A stretch of 64,000 bases of DNA from Planomicrobium stackebrandtii (GTDB taxonomy: Bacteria > Bacillota > Bacilli > Bacillales_A > Planococcaceae). How positions within the stretch are numbered: the first letter of the stretch is position 1; the number at the start of each line of letters is the position of its first letter. Below the pieces are notes generated by a model. The model had not been told where the DNA came from. It worked only from the letters and a program-made list of their open reading frames with translations, and made no database searches. Position numbers and translations under genes: made by a program. This document shows positions 44,567-53,236 of this stretch, piece after piece. The DNA is taken from the NCBI RefSeq assembly GCF_030814955.1, contig NZ_JAUSWB010000006.1, positions 268,001 to 332,000 on the forward strand. The letters are read 5' to 3'.

Positions 44567-44570
44567 GGAA

Positions 44571-44852
44571 TTAGGCCAGTTTTTCTGAACAGTAGGCAAG
44601 AATTTCTTCTTCTTCCTCGTCTTCGAGTCCGAATTCAAGCGCGCCTCTTGTTTGTTTGTCAATAAAGTTGTAATGCGCTATACGGGCACCGGTTTCTTCT
44701 GCAGCTATAATGACGCGCAGTTCCAGTCCGCCCTCGGTATATAATTCATCATCTTCATCAACTTCGACATTCAACAAAAACTCGTAGCGATCACCTACCA
44801 TGATGCCTGTAGGGTCGTTGATTTTGTGGAATACATAATCTGTAATTTGCAT
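44571..44852 (-). CDS. DUF6509 family protein
   Basis: 93 residues, acidic, soluble. DPTGIMVGDRYEFLLNVEVDEDDELYTEGGLELRVI is the DUF6509 hallmark, and the tail is Asp/Glu-rich. Common in Bacillaceae; function unknown. A ribosome binding site (GGAGG) precedes the ATG. Confidence 0.75.
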   Translation of the reverse strand: MQITDYVFHKINDPTGIMVGDRYEFLLNVEVDEDDELYTEGGLELRVIIAAEETGARIAHYNFIDKQTRGALEFGLEDEEEEEILAYCSEKLA

Positions 44853-44983
44853 TGTAACACCTCCGTTCTTCTATTCTAGCGTGTCCGCGCCTTTTTGGAC
44901 AGTTGCATGGCAAAATAAAACGTTTAATGCGATATCAAAAGGGAACATATATGGGGTGAAGACAATTAAAGGAGTGGAATCGA

Positions 44984-45631
44984 ATGAACGTATTAGTTAT
45001 TGGAGCAAACGGTCAAGTCGGCCGCAACGTTGTCAAAGAATTAGCCGAATCAAACCACAAAGCTACTGCCATGGTCCGCAAAGAAGATCAGGTAGATAAA
45101 ATGAAAGAACTTGGAGCTTCCAAAGTAGTACTTGCGGATCTCGAGGAGGATTTCAGCGAGGCATTTAATGGCGTCGACGCTGTCATTTTTGCAGCAGGTT
45201 CCGGCCCTTCAACAGGAGCTGACAAAACCCTCACCATCGATTTATGGAGCTCTGTCAAAGCAGCCCAGTATGCAAAGGATAAAGGCGTGAAACGTTTTGT
45301 ACAATTAGGTTCCGTGGGATCAAATGATCCGGATGCCGGCGGCGAGGCAATGAAGCCTTATCTCGTAGCCAAACGGACGGCGGATGACTTGCTGCAGGCA
45401 ACCGATTTGGATTACACGATCGTTCGCCCTGGAGCACTTTCAGACGAAGACAAGTCCGGGAAGATTGAAGTGTCTCTCAAAGGGTTTTCTTCTTTAGAAG
45501 GAAGATCTATCCCAAGAGCGGATGTTGCACACGCCCTAGTCGAAGTGCTTGACCGCAGCAATACTTACAACAAAGTGTTTGAAGTACTGCAAGGCGAGCA
45601 GCCAGCCAGTGAACAATTAGATTCTTTATAG
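44984..45631 (+). CDS. NAD(P)-binding SDR-like protein (YhfK-like)
   Basis: 215 residues of the atypical short-chain dehydrogenase NAD(P)-binding group. MNVLVIGANGQVGRNVVKEL is the cofactor motif; LADLEEDFSEAFNGVDAVIFAAGSG and YLVAKRTADDLLQATDLDYTIVRPGAL follow, the Tyr and Lys of the latter being the YxxxK pair. Substrate unknown; many such proteins are redox sensors or reductases. AAAGGAG precedes the ATG. Monocistronic. Confidence 0.88.
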   Translation: MNVLVIGANGQVGRNVVKELAESNHKATAMVRKEDQVDKMKELGASKVVLADLEEDFSEAFNGVDAVIFAAGSGPSTGADKTLTIDLWSSVKAAQYAKDKGVKRFVQLGSVGSNDPDAGGEAMKPYLVAKRTADDLLQATDLDYTIVRPGALSDEDKSGKIEVSLKGFSSLEGRSIPRADVAHALVEVLDRSNTYNKVFEVLQGEQPASEQLDSL

Positions 45632-45651
45632 AACAAAGCCGAATAGCAAGT

Positions 45652-45683
45652 AAAAAAGAGCGGATGGATTTCTGCTCTTTTTT
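45652..45683 (+). terminator. Terminator after the YhfK-like gene
   Basis: AAAAAAGAGC and GCTCTTTTTT arms with a 12-base loop. Confidence 0.75.
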
Positions 45684-45725
45684 GTGTTAAAATAGGCATT
45701 ACGATAACTAGAGGACGTGATAAGC

Positions 45726-46109
45726 ATGATTAATATTCAACCACCAAAAGCGGATGTGACGATTACACAGCGCAAACAGGAAATTACAGGTGACGAAGCT
45801 GTCATCAAACCATTATTCGGCTTTATCGATCTGCACGATATTCCACGCGATAAAGGCGGCATCATCCAATTTTTCAACCACAGCGGAGAGCTGTTGTTTG
45901 TCGGAAAAGCCCGCAAACTTCGCCAGCGTGTGAAAAAACATTTCGAAGATTCGGTTTCGCCGTTGAAAAACCATCGCGAAGAAGTATACCGCATCACCGT
46001 CTCTATCGTGGAAGACCCAATGGAGCGCGATATTTACGAAACGTATTTGATCAACACACAAAAAGCCAAATACAATGTGGATAAAGTCTTTTATCAAGAA
46101 CAAGAATAA
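45726..46109 (+). CDS. GIY-YIG nuclease-like protein
   Basis: 127 residues. GIIQFFNHSGELLFVGKARKLRQRVKKHF is a GIY-YIG core with GII and FVG in the motif positions and the conserved Arg/Lys after it, most like the N-terminal nuclease of UvrC. The C-terminal EDPMERDIYETYLINTQKAKYN holds the metal-binding Glu and Asn. It lacks all other UvrC domains. The ATG at 45726 is preferred over a GTG at 45717 that overlaps GAGGA. Confidence 0.8.
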   Translation: MINIQPPKADVTITQRKQEITGDEAVIKPLFGFIDLHDIPRDKGGIIQFFNHSGELLFVGKARKLRQRVKKHFEDSVSPLKNHREEVYRITVSIVEDPMERDIYETYLINTQKAKYNVDKVFYQEQE

Positions 46110-46110
46110 G

Positions 46111-46142
46111 AAAAACGGAGGCCCTTGGGCTTCCGTTTTTTT
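46111..46142 (+). terminator. Terminator after the GIY-YIG gene
   Basis: AAAAACGGAGGCCC and GGGCTTCCGTTTTT arms with a short loop. Confidence 0.85.
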
Positions 46143-46148
46143 CTTTAG

Positions 46149-46571
46149 TTACTCTGTCAGCCATTTTTCAAAATAATGATGGCTATGCCCTTCCGGAAAA
46201 TCTTTTATTGCACCAAATTCCGAGAAACCCTGCTTTTTGTAAAATTCCGGGGCTTGAAAACTTAAGGTATCAACGATCATCAATCGATGGCCTTTGCTGC
46301 GTGCATAAACTTCCGCTTGAGCCATCAGCTTTGCGGCAATGCGCTGGCCTCTGGCGGCTGGGTCAACCCACAGAAAATCGATGTGCAAATGCCGCCAAAA
46401 ACCAGTAGCTGTCAATCCCCCTATAATTTCTTCCGCCTCGTTGCGGACAATAAAACTCATTTGTTCAATTGGAGATTTTTCTTCTCCAGGCAAACTGGCA
46501 TTATTGTATTCGACGACCTTTTTCCGAATAAAATCACGATCTTCCGCCACTTCCTGCTGAATGATTTTCAT
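46149..46571 (-). CDS. GNAT family N-acetyltransferase
   Basis: 140 residues. The acetyl-CoA-binding motif A reads LWVDPAARGQRIAAKLMAQAE (Arg-Gly-x-Arg-Ile), followed by LMIVDTLSFQAPEFYKKQGFSEFG (motif B). Acceptor unknown. The ATG at 46571 follows GAGGAGG; the longer reading to 46601 lies before the site. Confidence 0.88.
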   Translation of the reverse strand: MKIIQQEVAEDRDFIRKKVVEYNNASLPGEEKSPIEQMSFIVRNEAEEIIGGLTATGFWRHLHIDFLWVDPAARGQRIAAKLMAQAEVYARSKGHRLMIVDTLSFQAPEFYKKQGFSEFGAIKDFPEGHSHHYFEKWLTE

Positions 46572-46721
46572 TAAAATGCTTCCTCCTCTTAGTTGATCCA
46601 ATTGCCTTTTTCCATTTTCTCATTGTTCACTTCTTTTGTGCATCTTCTTGTGCTGCAATGTTTTAATTTACCATTCAAAAGGAATACAGGGTTAATAACT
46701 ACGTTTTTTGGAGGAACCCAT

Positions 46722-47576
46722 ATGTCGTCATATATAAAAGAAAGTACATCCGCCCGCTGCCAAAGCGAATATGATCCACTCCGGCGCGTACTGCTTTGCC
46801 CGCCACGCTATATGGAGATAAAAGATGTCATCAATGACGTACAGAAAAGATACAAAGATGAAAACATCAATGTGGACAAAGCGCTCCATCAGCACAATGA
46901 GTTTATCCAGGCATTGAATGACCAAGGCATACAAACTGATTTGATCGAGCCTTCTGAAGAATATCCTGAACAAGTTTTCACACGCGACATCGGGTTCACC
47001 ATTGGGGATACGGTCTTTGTCAGTGAAATGGCTTCTGAAATCCGCCAAGGAGAAGAACAGGAACTTCGAAAGTGGATGGAGGCACATGACATCAACTTTA
47101 AACAGCTGACAGGCCACCGCATTGAAGGCGGCGACGTCATTATCGACCGCGACACGGTTTTTGTTGGCGTCAGCAGCCGTACTTCAAAAATAGCCATCCG
47201 TGACCTGCAGCTCCAATTGCCGGATTTTGAAGTAATACCTGTTTCTTTTAATGAAAAATACCTTCACCTTGACTGTGTTTTCAATATCCTATCGCCAACT
47301 GAAGCACTGATTTTTCCGGAAGCGCTCGACATGGCTACTGTCCAGATGCTTGCAGAACGCTATACACTGATCCGTGTCAACGAAAAAGAACAGTTTGCAC
47401 TCGGCACCAATGTATTGTCCATCGGCGAACGAAAAGTCTTCAGCCAGCCGCAGAATCAACAAGTCAATAAGCAATTGACCGCCCGCGGCTTCCACGTAAT
47501 TGAAGTTGATTATTCGGAAATCATCAAGTCAGGCGGGGCTTTCCGCTGCTGCACCATGCCATTGATCCGTGCGTAA
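46722..47576 (+). CDS. Dimethylarginine dimethylaminohydrolase family protein
   Basis: 284-residue pentein-fold hydrolase that splits (di)methylated arginine to citrulline and methylamine, or a related guanidine substrate. The N-terminal YDPLRRVLLCPP, FTRDIGFTIGDTVFVSEM (Asp), HRIEGGDVIIDRDTVFVG (substrate Glu-Gly-Gly-Asp), HLDCVFNILSPTEALIFPE (catalytic His) and the C-terminal SGGAFRCCTMPLIR (nucleophile Cys) make a complete active site. GGAGGA precedes the ATG at 46722; the 43-residue extension to 46593 is hydrophobic, lacks a ribosome binding site and overlaps the divergent gene start region. Confidence 0.9.
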   Translation: MSSYIKESTSARCQSEYDPLRRVLLCPPRYMEIKDVINDVQKRYKDENINVDKALHQHNEFIQALNDQGIQTDLIEPSEEYPEQVFTRDIGFTIGDTVFVSEMASEIRQGEEQELRKWMEAHDINFKQLTGHRIEGGDVIIDRDTVFVGVSSRTSKIAIRDLQLQLPDFEVIPVSFNEKYLHLDCVFNILSPTEALIFPEALDMATVQMLAERYTLIRVNEKEQFALGTNVLSIGERKVFSQPQNQQVNKQLTARGFHVIEVDYSEIIKSGGAFRCCTMPLIRA

Positions 47577-47620
47577 GCGTTTGATCCGATATGAACAGCC
47601 AATCGCCTTTTCAAACCACA

Positions 47621-47660
47621 ATAAAAATCCCAAGCCGCAATGGCTTGGGATTTTCTTTAT
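47621..47660. terminator. Bidirectional terminator
   Basis: AAAATCCCAAGCC and GGCTTGGGATTTT, perfect arms with a 5-base loop. Confidence 0.9.
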
Positions 47661-47661
47661 T

Positions 47662-48261
47662 CTACTGAGGGCTTACCGCTTTTTGATTTTGCAGGACCTC
47701 TTCAATAAACTCTTTCATCAACTCCCCCCCGTTCGGCGTCCCGATCGATTCAGGATGGAACTGGATGCCGTAAACGGGATAGTCCCGGTGTTTGACAGCC
47801 ATGATCGTGTCATCATCCAGTGCCCGCGATTGGACAACTAAGCAGTCCGCCAAGGTTTCCGGTTCCAGTACCAGTGAGTGATAGCGCATGACCGGCAATG
47901 GCTGCGGCATGTTTCTAAACAGCCCCTGATGGTCGTGCGATACATCGGAGACTTTGCCATGGCGGATAAACGGAGCCTGGACAACCCTGCCTCCAAATGC
48001 CGCACCAATCAGCTGCTGCCCCAGGCAAATTCCTAGAATCGGAACTGATCGATGCAACTCCTGAATCAGCTCAATCGAGTCCGGCAATTCCAGTGGATGG
48101 CCTGGCCCCGGTGACAGGATGATGGCTTGCGGATTTTTCGCTTTGATGTCATCGATGGTCAGAACACCCGAACGGACCACTTCGACTTCAACCCCCATAG
48201 CAGCAACAGCCTGATAAATGTTATAAGTAAACGAATCGTAATGATCGATTAATAAAATCAT
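47662..48261 (-). CDS. trpG: Anthranilate synthase glutamine amidotransferase subunit
   Basis: 199-residue class I glutaminase. The Cys nucleophile is in GICLGQQLIGAAFGG, and His-Glu are in GIQFHPES. LIDHYDSFTYNIYQAV and ILSPGPGHP complete the family. It feeds ammonia to the chorismate-binding subunit. The start overlaps the trpE stop by four bases (ATGA). In Bacilli this subunit often serves both anthranilate and aminodeoxychorismate synthase; the T-box upstream points to tryptophan here. Confidence 0.92.
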   Translation of the reverse strand: MILLIDHYDSFTYNIYQAVAAMGVEVEVVRSGVLTIDDIKAKNPQAIILSPGPGHPLELPDSIELIQELHRSVPILGICLGQQLIGAAFGGRVVQAPFIRHGKVSDVSHDHQGLFRNMPQPLPVMRYHSLVLEPETLADCLVVQSRALDDDTIMAVKHRDYPVYGIQFHPESIGTPNGGELMKEFIEEVLQNQKAVSPQ

Positions 48262-49610
48262 CCGAACACCTCCGTAAGAGAACGCGCCTTATGCAGCGTT
48301 TCCTCGTATTCTGCCTGTGGATCCGAATCAAAAACAATGCCGGCCCCCGCTTGGACATGGACCATTTCATCCTTGACTACAAAAGTGCGGATCGCCAATG
48401 CGACATCCAGGTTGCCATTGAACCCTAAGTAGCCGATAGCTCCTCCGTAGACCCCTCTGCGCTCTTCTTCAAATTCCTGTATCAATTGCATCGCCCGCAC
48501 TTTAGGAGCTCCTGAGACTGTCCCAGCTGGCAAACAGGATACCAATGCATCTAACGGGTGCATTTTGTTGTCGAGCTCACCTGTCACTTCCGACACCAGA
48601 TGCATCACATGCTGGTATTTTTCGATGACCATATACTTTGGCACTTCAACCGTTCCAATTTGCGCGACCCGCCCTACATCATTGCGGCTGAGATCCACCA
48701 GCATTTTGTGTTCTGCCTGTTCTTTTTCATCCCCGGCCAGTTCTTCCGCCAAACGTTCATCTTCATCTGCAGTCCTGCCGCGTTTACGGGTACCGGCAAT
48801 CGGATTGGTCACCATATGGCTTCCCCGGATCGTCAGCAAGCTTTCCGGCGAAGCTCCTACAATGGCATAATCGTCGAAATCGATGAAGAATTGATAGGGA
48901 GACGGATTTTGTTTGCGCAACTTCCGATACAAGGTAAATGCATCTCCTTTGTAGCTCGCAGACAAGCGCTGCGACAAGACCAGCTGAAACACATCGCCTT
49001 TGCGGATATGGTCTTTGGCCTGCTCCACCTGTTCGCGGAAAAGAGCATCGCTGGTTTTGGAATTGAATTGCAGGGATGCTTGGTCTGCTGCCGCTGTTGA
49101 AGGTTCCGGTACAGACAGTTGCTGCTCGATTTCATCCAGCTTGTCTTCAAACGATAAAATTGTCACATCATTTTTCACATGGTCGAATACCACGATGGTT
49201 TCATATATCTGCAAGTGAATATCAGGCATCTGCAGGCTGTCTTCCTTAGGTGCTTTGATCGGTTCATAAACTTGAATGGCATCGTAGCCGATATAGCCGA
49301 GGGCGCCGCCTGTAAAAGGCAGGCCTTCCACCTCCGCTTCATAACGGGGCATCAGATTTTTAATCAGCTCCAAAGGCTTGCCGTCATGCACTTTTTCGGC
49401 ACCTGTCCGGAAATCGATTTCCCGCAATTGCTGGCCGTGTCCGATATATCCGATCGACGGGTTTGCTGCGATAAAAGAATAACGCCCGGTGACACTGGTC
49501 TTCAATGAACTTTCAAGCAGGCATTTGCGTTCTCCTGCCAACCGGTTAAACACCGCAATCGGCGTCAAGGAATCTCCATCAATTTTTCTCGTCTTCATTT
49601 TGTTGCTCAT
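48258..49610 (-). CDS. trpE: Anthranilate synthase component I
   Basis: 450-residue chorismate-using enzyme. The N-terminal LLES (in CLLESSLKTS, about residues 30-33) is the tryptophan-binding feedback motif that marks TrpE rather than PabB. SPESLLTIRGSHMVTNPIAGTRKRGRT, DLSRNDVGRVAQIG and LPAGTVSGAPKVRAMQLI are the catalytic and magnesium-binding blocks. Coupled to trpG. It lies downstream of a T-box leader. The other trp genes (trpDCFBA) are not in the window, so the operon is split. Confidence 0.92.
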   Translation of the reverse strand: MSNKMKTRKIDGDSLTPIAVFNRLAGERKCLLESSLKTSVTGRYSFIAANPSIGYIGHGQQLREIDFRTGAEKVHDGKPLELIKNLMPRYEAEVEGLPFTGGALGYIGYDAIQVYEPIKAPKEDSLQMPDIHLQIYETIVVFDHVKNDVTILSFEDKLDEIEQQLSVPEPSTAAADQASLQFNSKTSDALFREQVEQAKDHIRKGDVFQLVLSQRLSASYKGDAFTLYRKLRKQNPSPYQFFIDFDDYAIVGASPESLLTIRGSHMVTNPIAGTRKRGRTADEDERLAEELAGDEKEQAEHKMLVDLSRNDVGRVAQIGTVEVPKYMVIEKYQHVMHLVSEVTGELDNKMHPLDALVSCLPAGTVSGAPKVRAMQLIQEFEEERRGVYGGAIGYLGFNGNLDVALAIRTFVVKDEMVHVQAGAGIVFDSDPQAEYEETLHKARSLTEVFG

Positions 49611-49695
49611 CTCGACTCATCTCCATTTCCTAGAAGGCAGGCGGACGTTTAGAGTGTCCAGCGCTGCACCATTGGTTCTGTTTTCTTGCTGAAAA

Positions 49696-50019
49696 ATAAA
49701 AAAGCCTCTGCAGGAACAGAACTGTTCCTTGCAGAGGACGGAATGACCGCGGTACCACCTCATGTTAAAGCCGACAAAGCTTTCACTTGATCCCTGATAA
49801 CGTGGGGAAACGGATTCTTCTACTGACTTTTTCAAAGAATCACTCATAAGCCCATTCACTCAGACACCCCGCCAGTTTCCACCTGCCACTGGCTCTCTTT
49901 GAGAGGTTGATCTGCGCTACTCTTCTTACTCATCGATTTAGCTCTGCTATGCTCTGCTCCACTGGAATTCGGCGGTGTCGCTTCCGACCCCTTCAACCGC
50001 AATCCGTACATAAAAGGTT
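49696..50019 (-). promoter_or_regulatory. T-box leader of trpEG
   Basis: Read on the minus strand, AGGTGGTACCGCGG (49747-49760) is the canonical T-box that pairs with uncharged tRNA acceptor ends. It is followed by a terminator hairpin of CCTCTGC / GCAGAGG arms and a T-run (49696-49737). Upstream sequence folds as a long stem I region, with GAATGGGC around 49850 offering UGG as a plausible tryptophan specifier codon. Length about 320 nt. Low charged tRNA-Trp would favour antitermination. Confidence 0.88.
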
Positions 50020-50025
50020 GTGCCC

Positions 50026-50054
50026 ATCTTATTCAATTTGAGCCTTTTTGTCAA
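50026..50054 (-). promoter_or_regulatory. trpEG promoter
   Basis: On the minus strand TTGACA (50049-50054) and TAAGAT (50026-50031) are separated by 17 bp, just upstream of the T-box leader. Confidence 0.8.
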
Positions 50055-50114
50055 CTAAAAACATGACTTATTTAGATAATTCTGTATTTACCAACTAGAT
50101 TAAGGTATAAATAA

Positions 50115-50128
50115 AGTAAGCGTTTTTA
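50115..50128 (+). promoter_or_regulatory. Weak cre-like site before sugar importer
   Basis: AGTAAGCGTTTTTA resembles the CcpA site TGNAANCGNTNNCA with mismatches at two defined positions. It lies about 30 bases before a sugar-binding protein gene, a location expected for catabolite repression. Confidence 0.35.
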
Positions 50129-50156
50129 ACTTTTAAAATAGAGGGAGGACAAGACG

Positions 50157-51416
50157 ATGAAAAATCATTCATTCTTAACACCAGGAATTTTAGCCATAGG
50201 TTTGCTGCTTACCGGCTGTGCTGGTGAAAGTACGAGCGATACAAGCAACGAAGGCGGAGAAGACAGCACCCAGATAAGCTTTATTCACTGGAGAGGCGAA
50301 GACAAAGCTGTATTGGATGATATCATTGCCCAGTTTGAAGAAGAGAATCCCGATATTTCAGTGGAAATGACCATTTATCCATCTGAGCAATATCAGGCTA
50401 CCGGCCAGCGCCTGCTTCAGGATGGTTCGACCGGAGACGTCTTCACATCCTTCCCTGGCGCACAATTTGAAGCGATCGCCAGTGCCGGCTTATTTGAAGA
50501 TTTAAGTGGTGAGGATTTTGTTTCCAATTTTGATGAAGAACTGATCACTGTTGGGCAAAAAGACGAGGCTCAGCTTGCGCTTCCTTATCAGCTGGTATTT
50601 AATATGCCGGTCTACAATAAAGGCATGTTTGAAGAATTGGGCTTGGAAGTACCGAAAAGCTGGACCGAGTTTCAGGAAATGGCTGACACACTTCTTGAAA
50701 ACGACATTACGCCCATCGCCTTTCCCGGAGCCGATATTGGCCCTAACCAATTTATGAACAGCATGATGATGAACAATGCACCCGATGAAGATATTTTCGA
50801 AAAACTTCAAAATGGCGAAGAAACATTGACCAACGAATGGTGGGTCAAGACACTGGAAGATTTCCAGCTGCTTGAACAAAATGGCTATATCCAGGACGAT
50901 GCACTCGGCACATCCCAGGATTCCGCAATGGCGATGGTCGCCAATGAAGAAGCCGCTATGCTTGCAACAGGATCTTACCATATGTCCGCTTTGCTCGGCC
51001 TGAACCCTGATCTTCAGCTGGATCTAATGGCACCGATCACAGTTGAAGAAAGTGAAGCCGTCTATGAAGGCATCAATACCGCCACTTTCATGTTGGCTGT
51101 CAACAGCCAGTCGGAGAAAAAAGAGCAGGCAAAAGAGTTTATCGCATTCCTCAGCCAGCCTGAAATTGCTTCGCAATATGCCAATGAAACTGGCCAGCAT
51201 CTGACGGTCAACGACGTGGAATACGAATCAGAAGTGCTTCAGAATACAGCTTATTGGATCGATGAAAGAACAACCCGTTTCCAGCCGCGCTTCTTGATCA
51301 CCAACGCTCAAATTGAGGCAGCAGTGCTTGGCTCCATCGAAAACGTACTGGGCGGAGCAGACCCGATGACGGCCGCTGAAGAAGCGCAGCAGCTCGTAGA
51401 CGAAAACAGGGAATAA
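50157..51416 (+). CDS. Sugar ABC transporter binding lipoprotein
   Basis: 419 residues. The signal sequence ends in LLLTGC (Cys about 21), then an acidic Ser/Glu linker and a family 1 solute-binding fold (WRGEDKAVLDDIIAQFEEENPDISVEM, GDVFTSFPGAQFEAIASAGLFEDL, KSWTEFQEMADTLLENDITPIAFPG). These bind oligosaccharides or glycosides for CUT1 importers. It is followed after four bases by a permease gene. Regular start with GGAGGA upstream. The sugar is unknown; no glycosidase or regulator lies nearby. Confidence 0.9.
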   Translation: MKNHSFLTPGILAIGLLLTGCAGESTSDTSNEGGEDSTQISFIHWRGEDKAVLDDIIAQFEEENPDISVEMTIYPSEQYQATGQRLLQDGSTGDVFTSFPGAQFEAIASAGLFEDLSGEDFVSNFDEELITVGQKDEAQLALPYQLVFNMPVYNKGMFEELGLEVPKSWTEFQEMADTLLENDITPIAFPGADIGPNQFMNSMMMNNAPDEDIFEKLQNGEETLTNEWWVKTLEDFQLLEQNGYIQDDALGTSQDSAMAMVANEEAAMLATGSYHMSALLGLNPDLQLDLMAPITVEESEAVYEGINTATFMLAVNSQSEKKEQAKEFIAFLSQPEIASQYANETGQHLTVNDVEYESEVLQNTAYWIDERTTRFQPRFLITNAQIEAAVLGSIENVLGGADPMTAAEEAQQLVDENRE

Positions 51417-51420
51417 TGAG

Positions 51421-52296
51421 ATGAAAATTTCTAAATCCATCTACTTATTCTTTTTACCAGGGCTTCTGCTCTATGCGATTTTCTTTATTTACCCAACAAT
51501 CAGCGCCTTGTTTTATTCGTTTACCGATTGGGATGGCCTCAGCCAAAGTTTCCAATTTGTCGGAATCAGCAATTACGAACGTGCCTTTACAGGAGATACG
51601 ATTTTCCGGAAGAGCATCGGGAATAACCTGAAATTCATGCTCGTTGTTGTGGTCTTCCAAACACTCATTGCTTTGGCTTTCGCCTTGATTGTTCTGAAAA
51701 ACAACAAAACCACCATCTTTTTGCGTGCATTATATTTTTTCCCGACCATCTTGTCATCTGTCTCAGTCGCCTTTATCTGGTCGTTCATTTACGATCCTTC
51801 ACTTGGCATCCTGAATCAGGTACTGGAGCTGGTCGGTCTTGGATTCTTGGCTCAAAACTGGCTTGGAAACGCTGATATCGCCATCTATTCCCTTGCTGTG
51901 ACGCAAGTCTGGTTCCATGCCGGCCAGATGCTCATCATTTTCGTAGCAGGTCTGCAGGCGATTCCGGACGAGTTGTATGAAGTGGCAAAAATAGAAGGCG
52001 CCAACAAATGGCAGACGTTCCGAACCGTAACGTGGCCCCTATTGGCACCATCTGCCACAATCGTCATTGCCTATACCACTATCCAGTCGTTCAAAGCATT
52101 CGACCTGGTCTTTGCGATGACAGGAGGAGGCCCGAATAATTCAACCGAAATTGTAGCCACCTATATTTTCGACATCGCATTCAGAAGCTATCAATTTGGC
52201 TATGCGAGTGCCATTTCGGTTATTTTCATGATCATCATTGCGATCATTACCTTCCTGCAGTTCAAAGCCCTGCGTTCTGATCGAATCTCTTATTAA
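51421..52296 (+). CDS. Sugar ABC transporter permease (MalF-like)
   Basis: 291 residues, six helices. The EAA motif contacting the ATPase is YEVAKIEGANKWQTFRTVTWPLLAP. The N-terminal FLPGLLLYAIFFIYPTISALFYSFTDWDG is typical of CUT1 permeases. It lies four bases after the binding-protein gene and 83 bases before the second permease gene. Confidence 0.92.
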   Translation: MKISKSIYLFFLPGLLLYAIFFIYPTISALFYSFTDWDGLSQSFQFVGISNYERAFTGDTIFRKSIGNNLKFMLVVVVFQTLIALAFALIVLKNNKTTIFLRALYFFPTILSSVSVAFIWSFIYDPSLGILNQVLELVGLGFLAQNWLGNADIAIYSLAVTQVWFHAGQMLIIFVAGLQAIPDELYEVAKIEGANKWQTFRTVTWPLLAPSATIVIAYTTIQSFKAFDLVFAMTGGGPNNSTEIVATYIFDIAFRSYQFGYASAISVIFMIIIAIITFLQFKALRSDRISY

Positions 52297-52379
52297 GAAA
52301 AGCAGTAAAGACTCGGCAATAAAATAAAAAAGAGCGAAAACTTATATTTTCCTACGCTTTAAGAAAGGAGGGCAACAGC

Positions 52380-53189
52380 TTGTTCTTCCGAAGATTTTCT
52401 TTACTCATCTATGCACTGCTGATTTTAGTTCCTTTGCTGATTGTAGTCTTGACTTCCATGAAAACAATTCAGGAAACGTTCAGAAATCCGCTTGGCTTGC
52501 CCGAGGCTGGAATCCAGTTCGGAAACTATTCAGCGATTTTCCAGGAACAGACAATGTCCGGATATTTCATGAACAGTACGATTGTGACTTTGTTTTCCGT
52601 GTCTTTAACGCTGTTTTTTGCATCGTTGATCGCCTACGGCATAATTCGGCTCAATAACTGGATCGGAAATTTCATATTTATCTTGTTTACACTCGGTATG
52701 ATGGTTCCGGCACAGGTCAGTATGATACCGCTCTACTCGCTGATGCTCGACCTTAGCCTGACAAACAGCCTGGTTGGGTTGATTCTTGTTAACATTTCGA
52801 CCACTATGCCAATTGCCGTCTTTATCTTGACCGGATTTATGAAAACCTTGCCAAGGGAATTGTTTGAAGCTTCAACAATAGACGGGGCTGGGAACTGGAA
52901 AATCTACTCCAAGGTGGCGATCCCATTGTCGCTGCCATCCTTATCGGCTACCGCTATTTTCCTGTTTGTGATGCACTGGAACGACTTGCTCTATCCTTTG
53001 CTGTTTATTACGGACAATGCCTACAAAACCCTGCCGCTCGCTTTGCTCGAGTTCCAGGGCGAATATTCAACCAACTACCCAATGCTCTTTACAGGCGTCA
53101 TCATTGCTTCTGCGCCAATGGTCATCGCCTATGTCTTCCTGCAGCGCTACTTTGTCGCAGGCATGACCGCTGGTGCTGTAAAAGGGTAA
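52380..53189 (+). CDS. Sugar ABC transporter permease (MalG-like)
   Basis: 269 residues, six helices. The EAA loop is LFEASTIDGAGNWKIYSKVAIPLSLP, and NSTIVTLFSVSLTLFFASLIAYGI is the usual MalG-type helix 2. The start is a TTG at 52380 with AAAGGAGGGC upstream; no in-frame ATG competes. No ATPase gene follows, so the importer should borrow a shared ATPase such as MsmX. A strong terminator ends the operon. Confidence 0.92.
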   Translation: MFFRRFSLLIYALLILVPLLIVVLTSMKTIQETFRNPLGLPEAGIQFGNYSAIFQEQTMSGYFMNSTIVTLFSVSLTLFFASLIAYGIIRLNNWIGNFIFILFTLGMMVPAQVSMIPLYSLMLDLSLTNSLVGLILVNISTTMPIAVFILTGFMKTLPRELFEASTIDGAGNWKIYSKVAIPLSLPSLSATAIFLFVMHWNDLLYPLLFITDNAYKTLPLALLEFQGEYSTNYPMLFTGVIIASAPMVIAYVFLQRYFVAGMTAGAVKG

Positions 53190-53192
53190 CTA

Positions 53193-53233
53193 AAAGGACG
53201 GCCTGCTCTTCAATGAGCAGGCCGTCCTTTTTT
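53193..53233 (+). terminator. Sugar importer operon terminator
   Basis: AAAGGACGGCCTGCTC and GAGCAGGCCGTCCTTT, perfect 16 bp arms, then TTTTTTT. Confidence 0.95.
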
Positions 53234-53236
53234 TTA

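Noticed and set aside
49617..49859. 80-codon minus-strand ORF upstream of trpE
   Set aside because: It runs straight through the T-box and terminator of the leader RNA and has no protein-family look.
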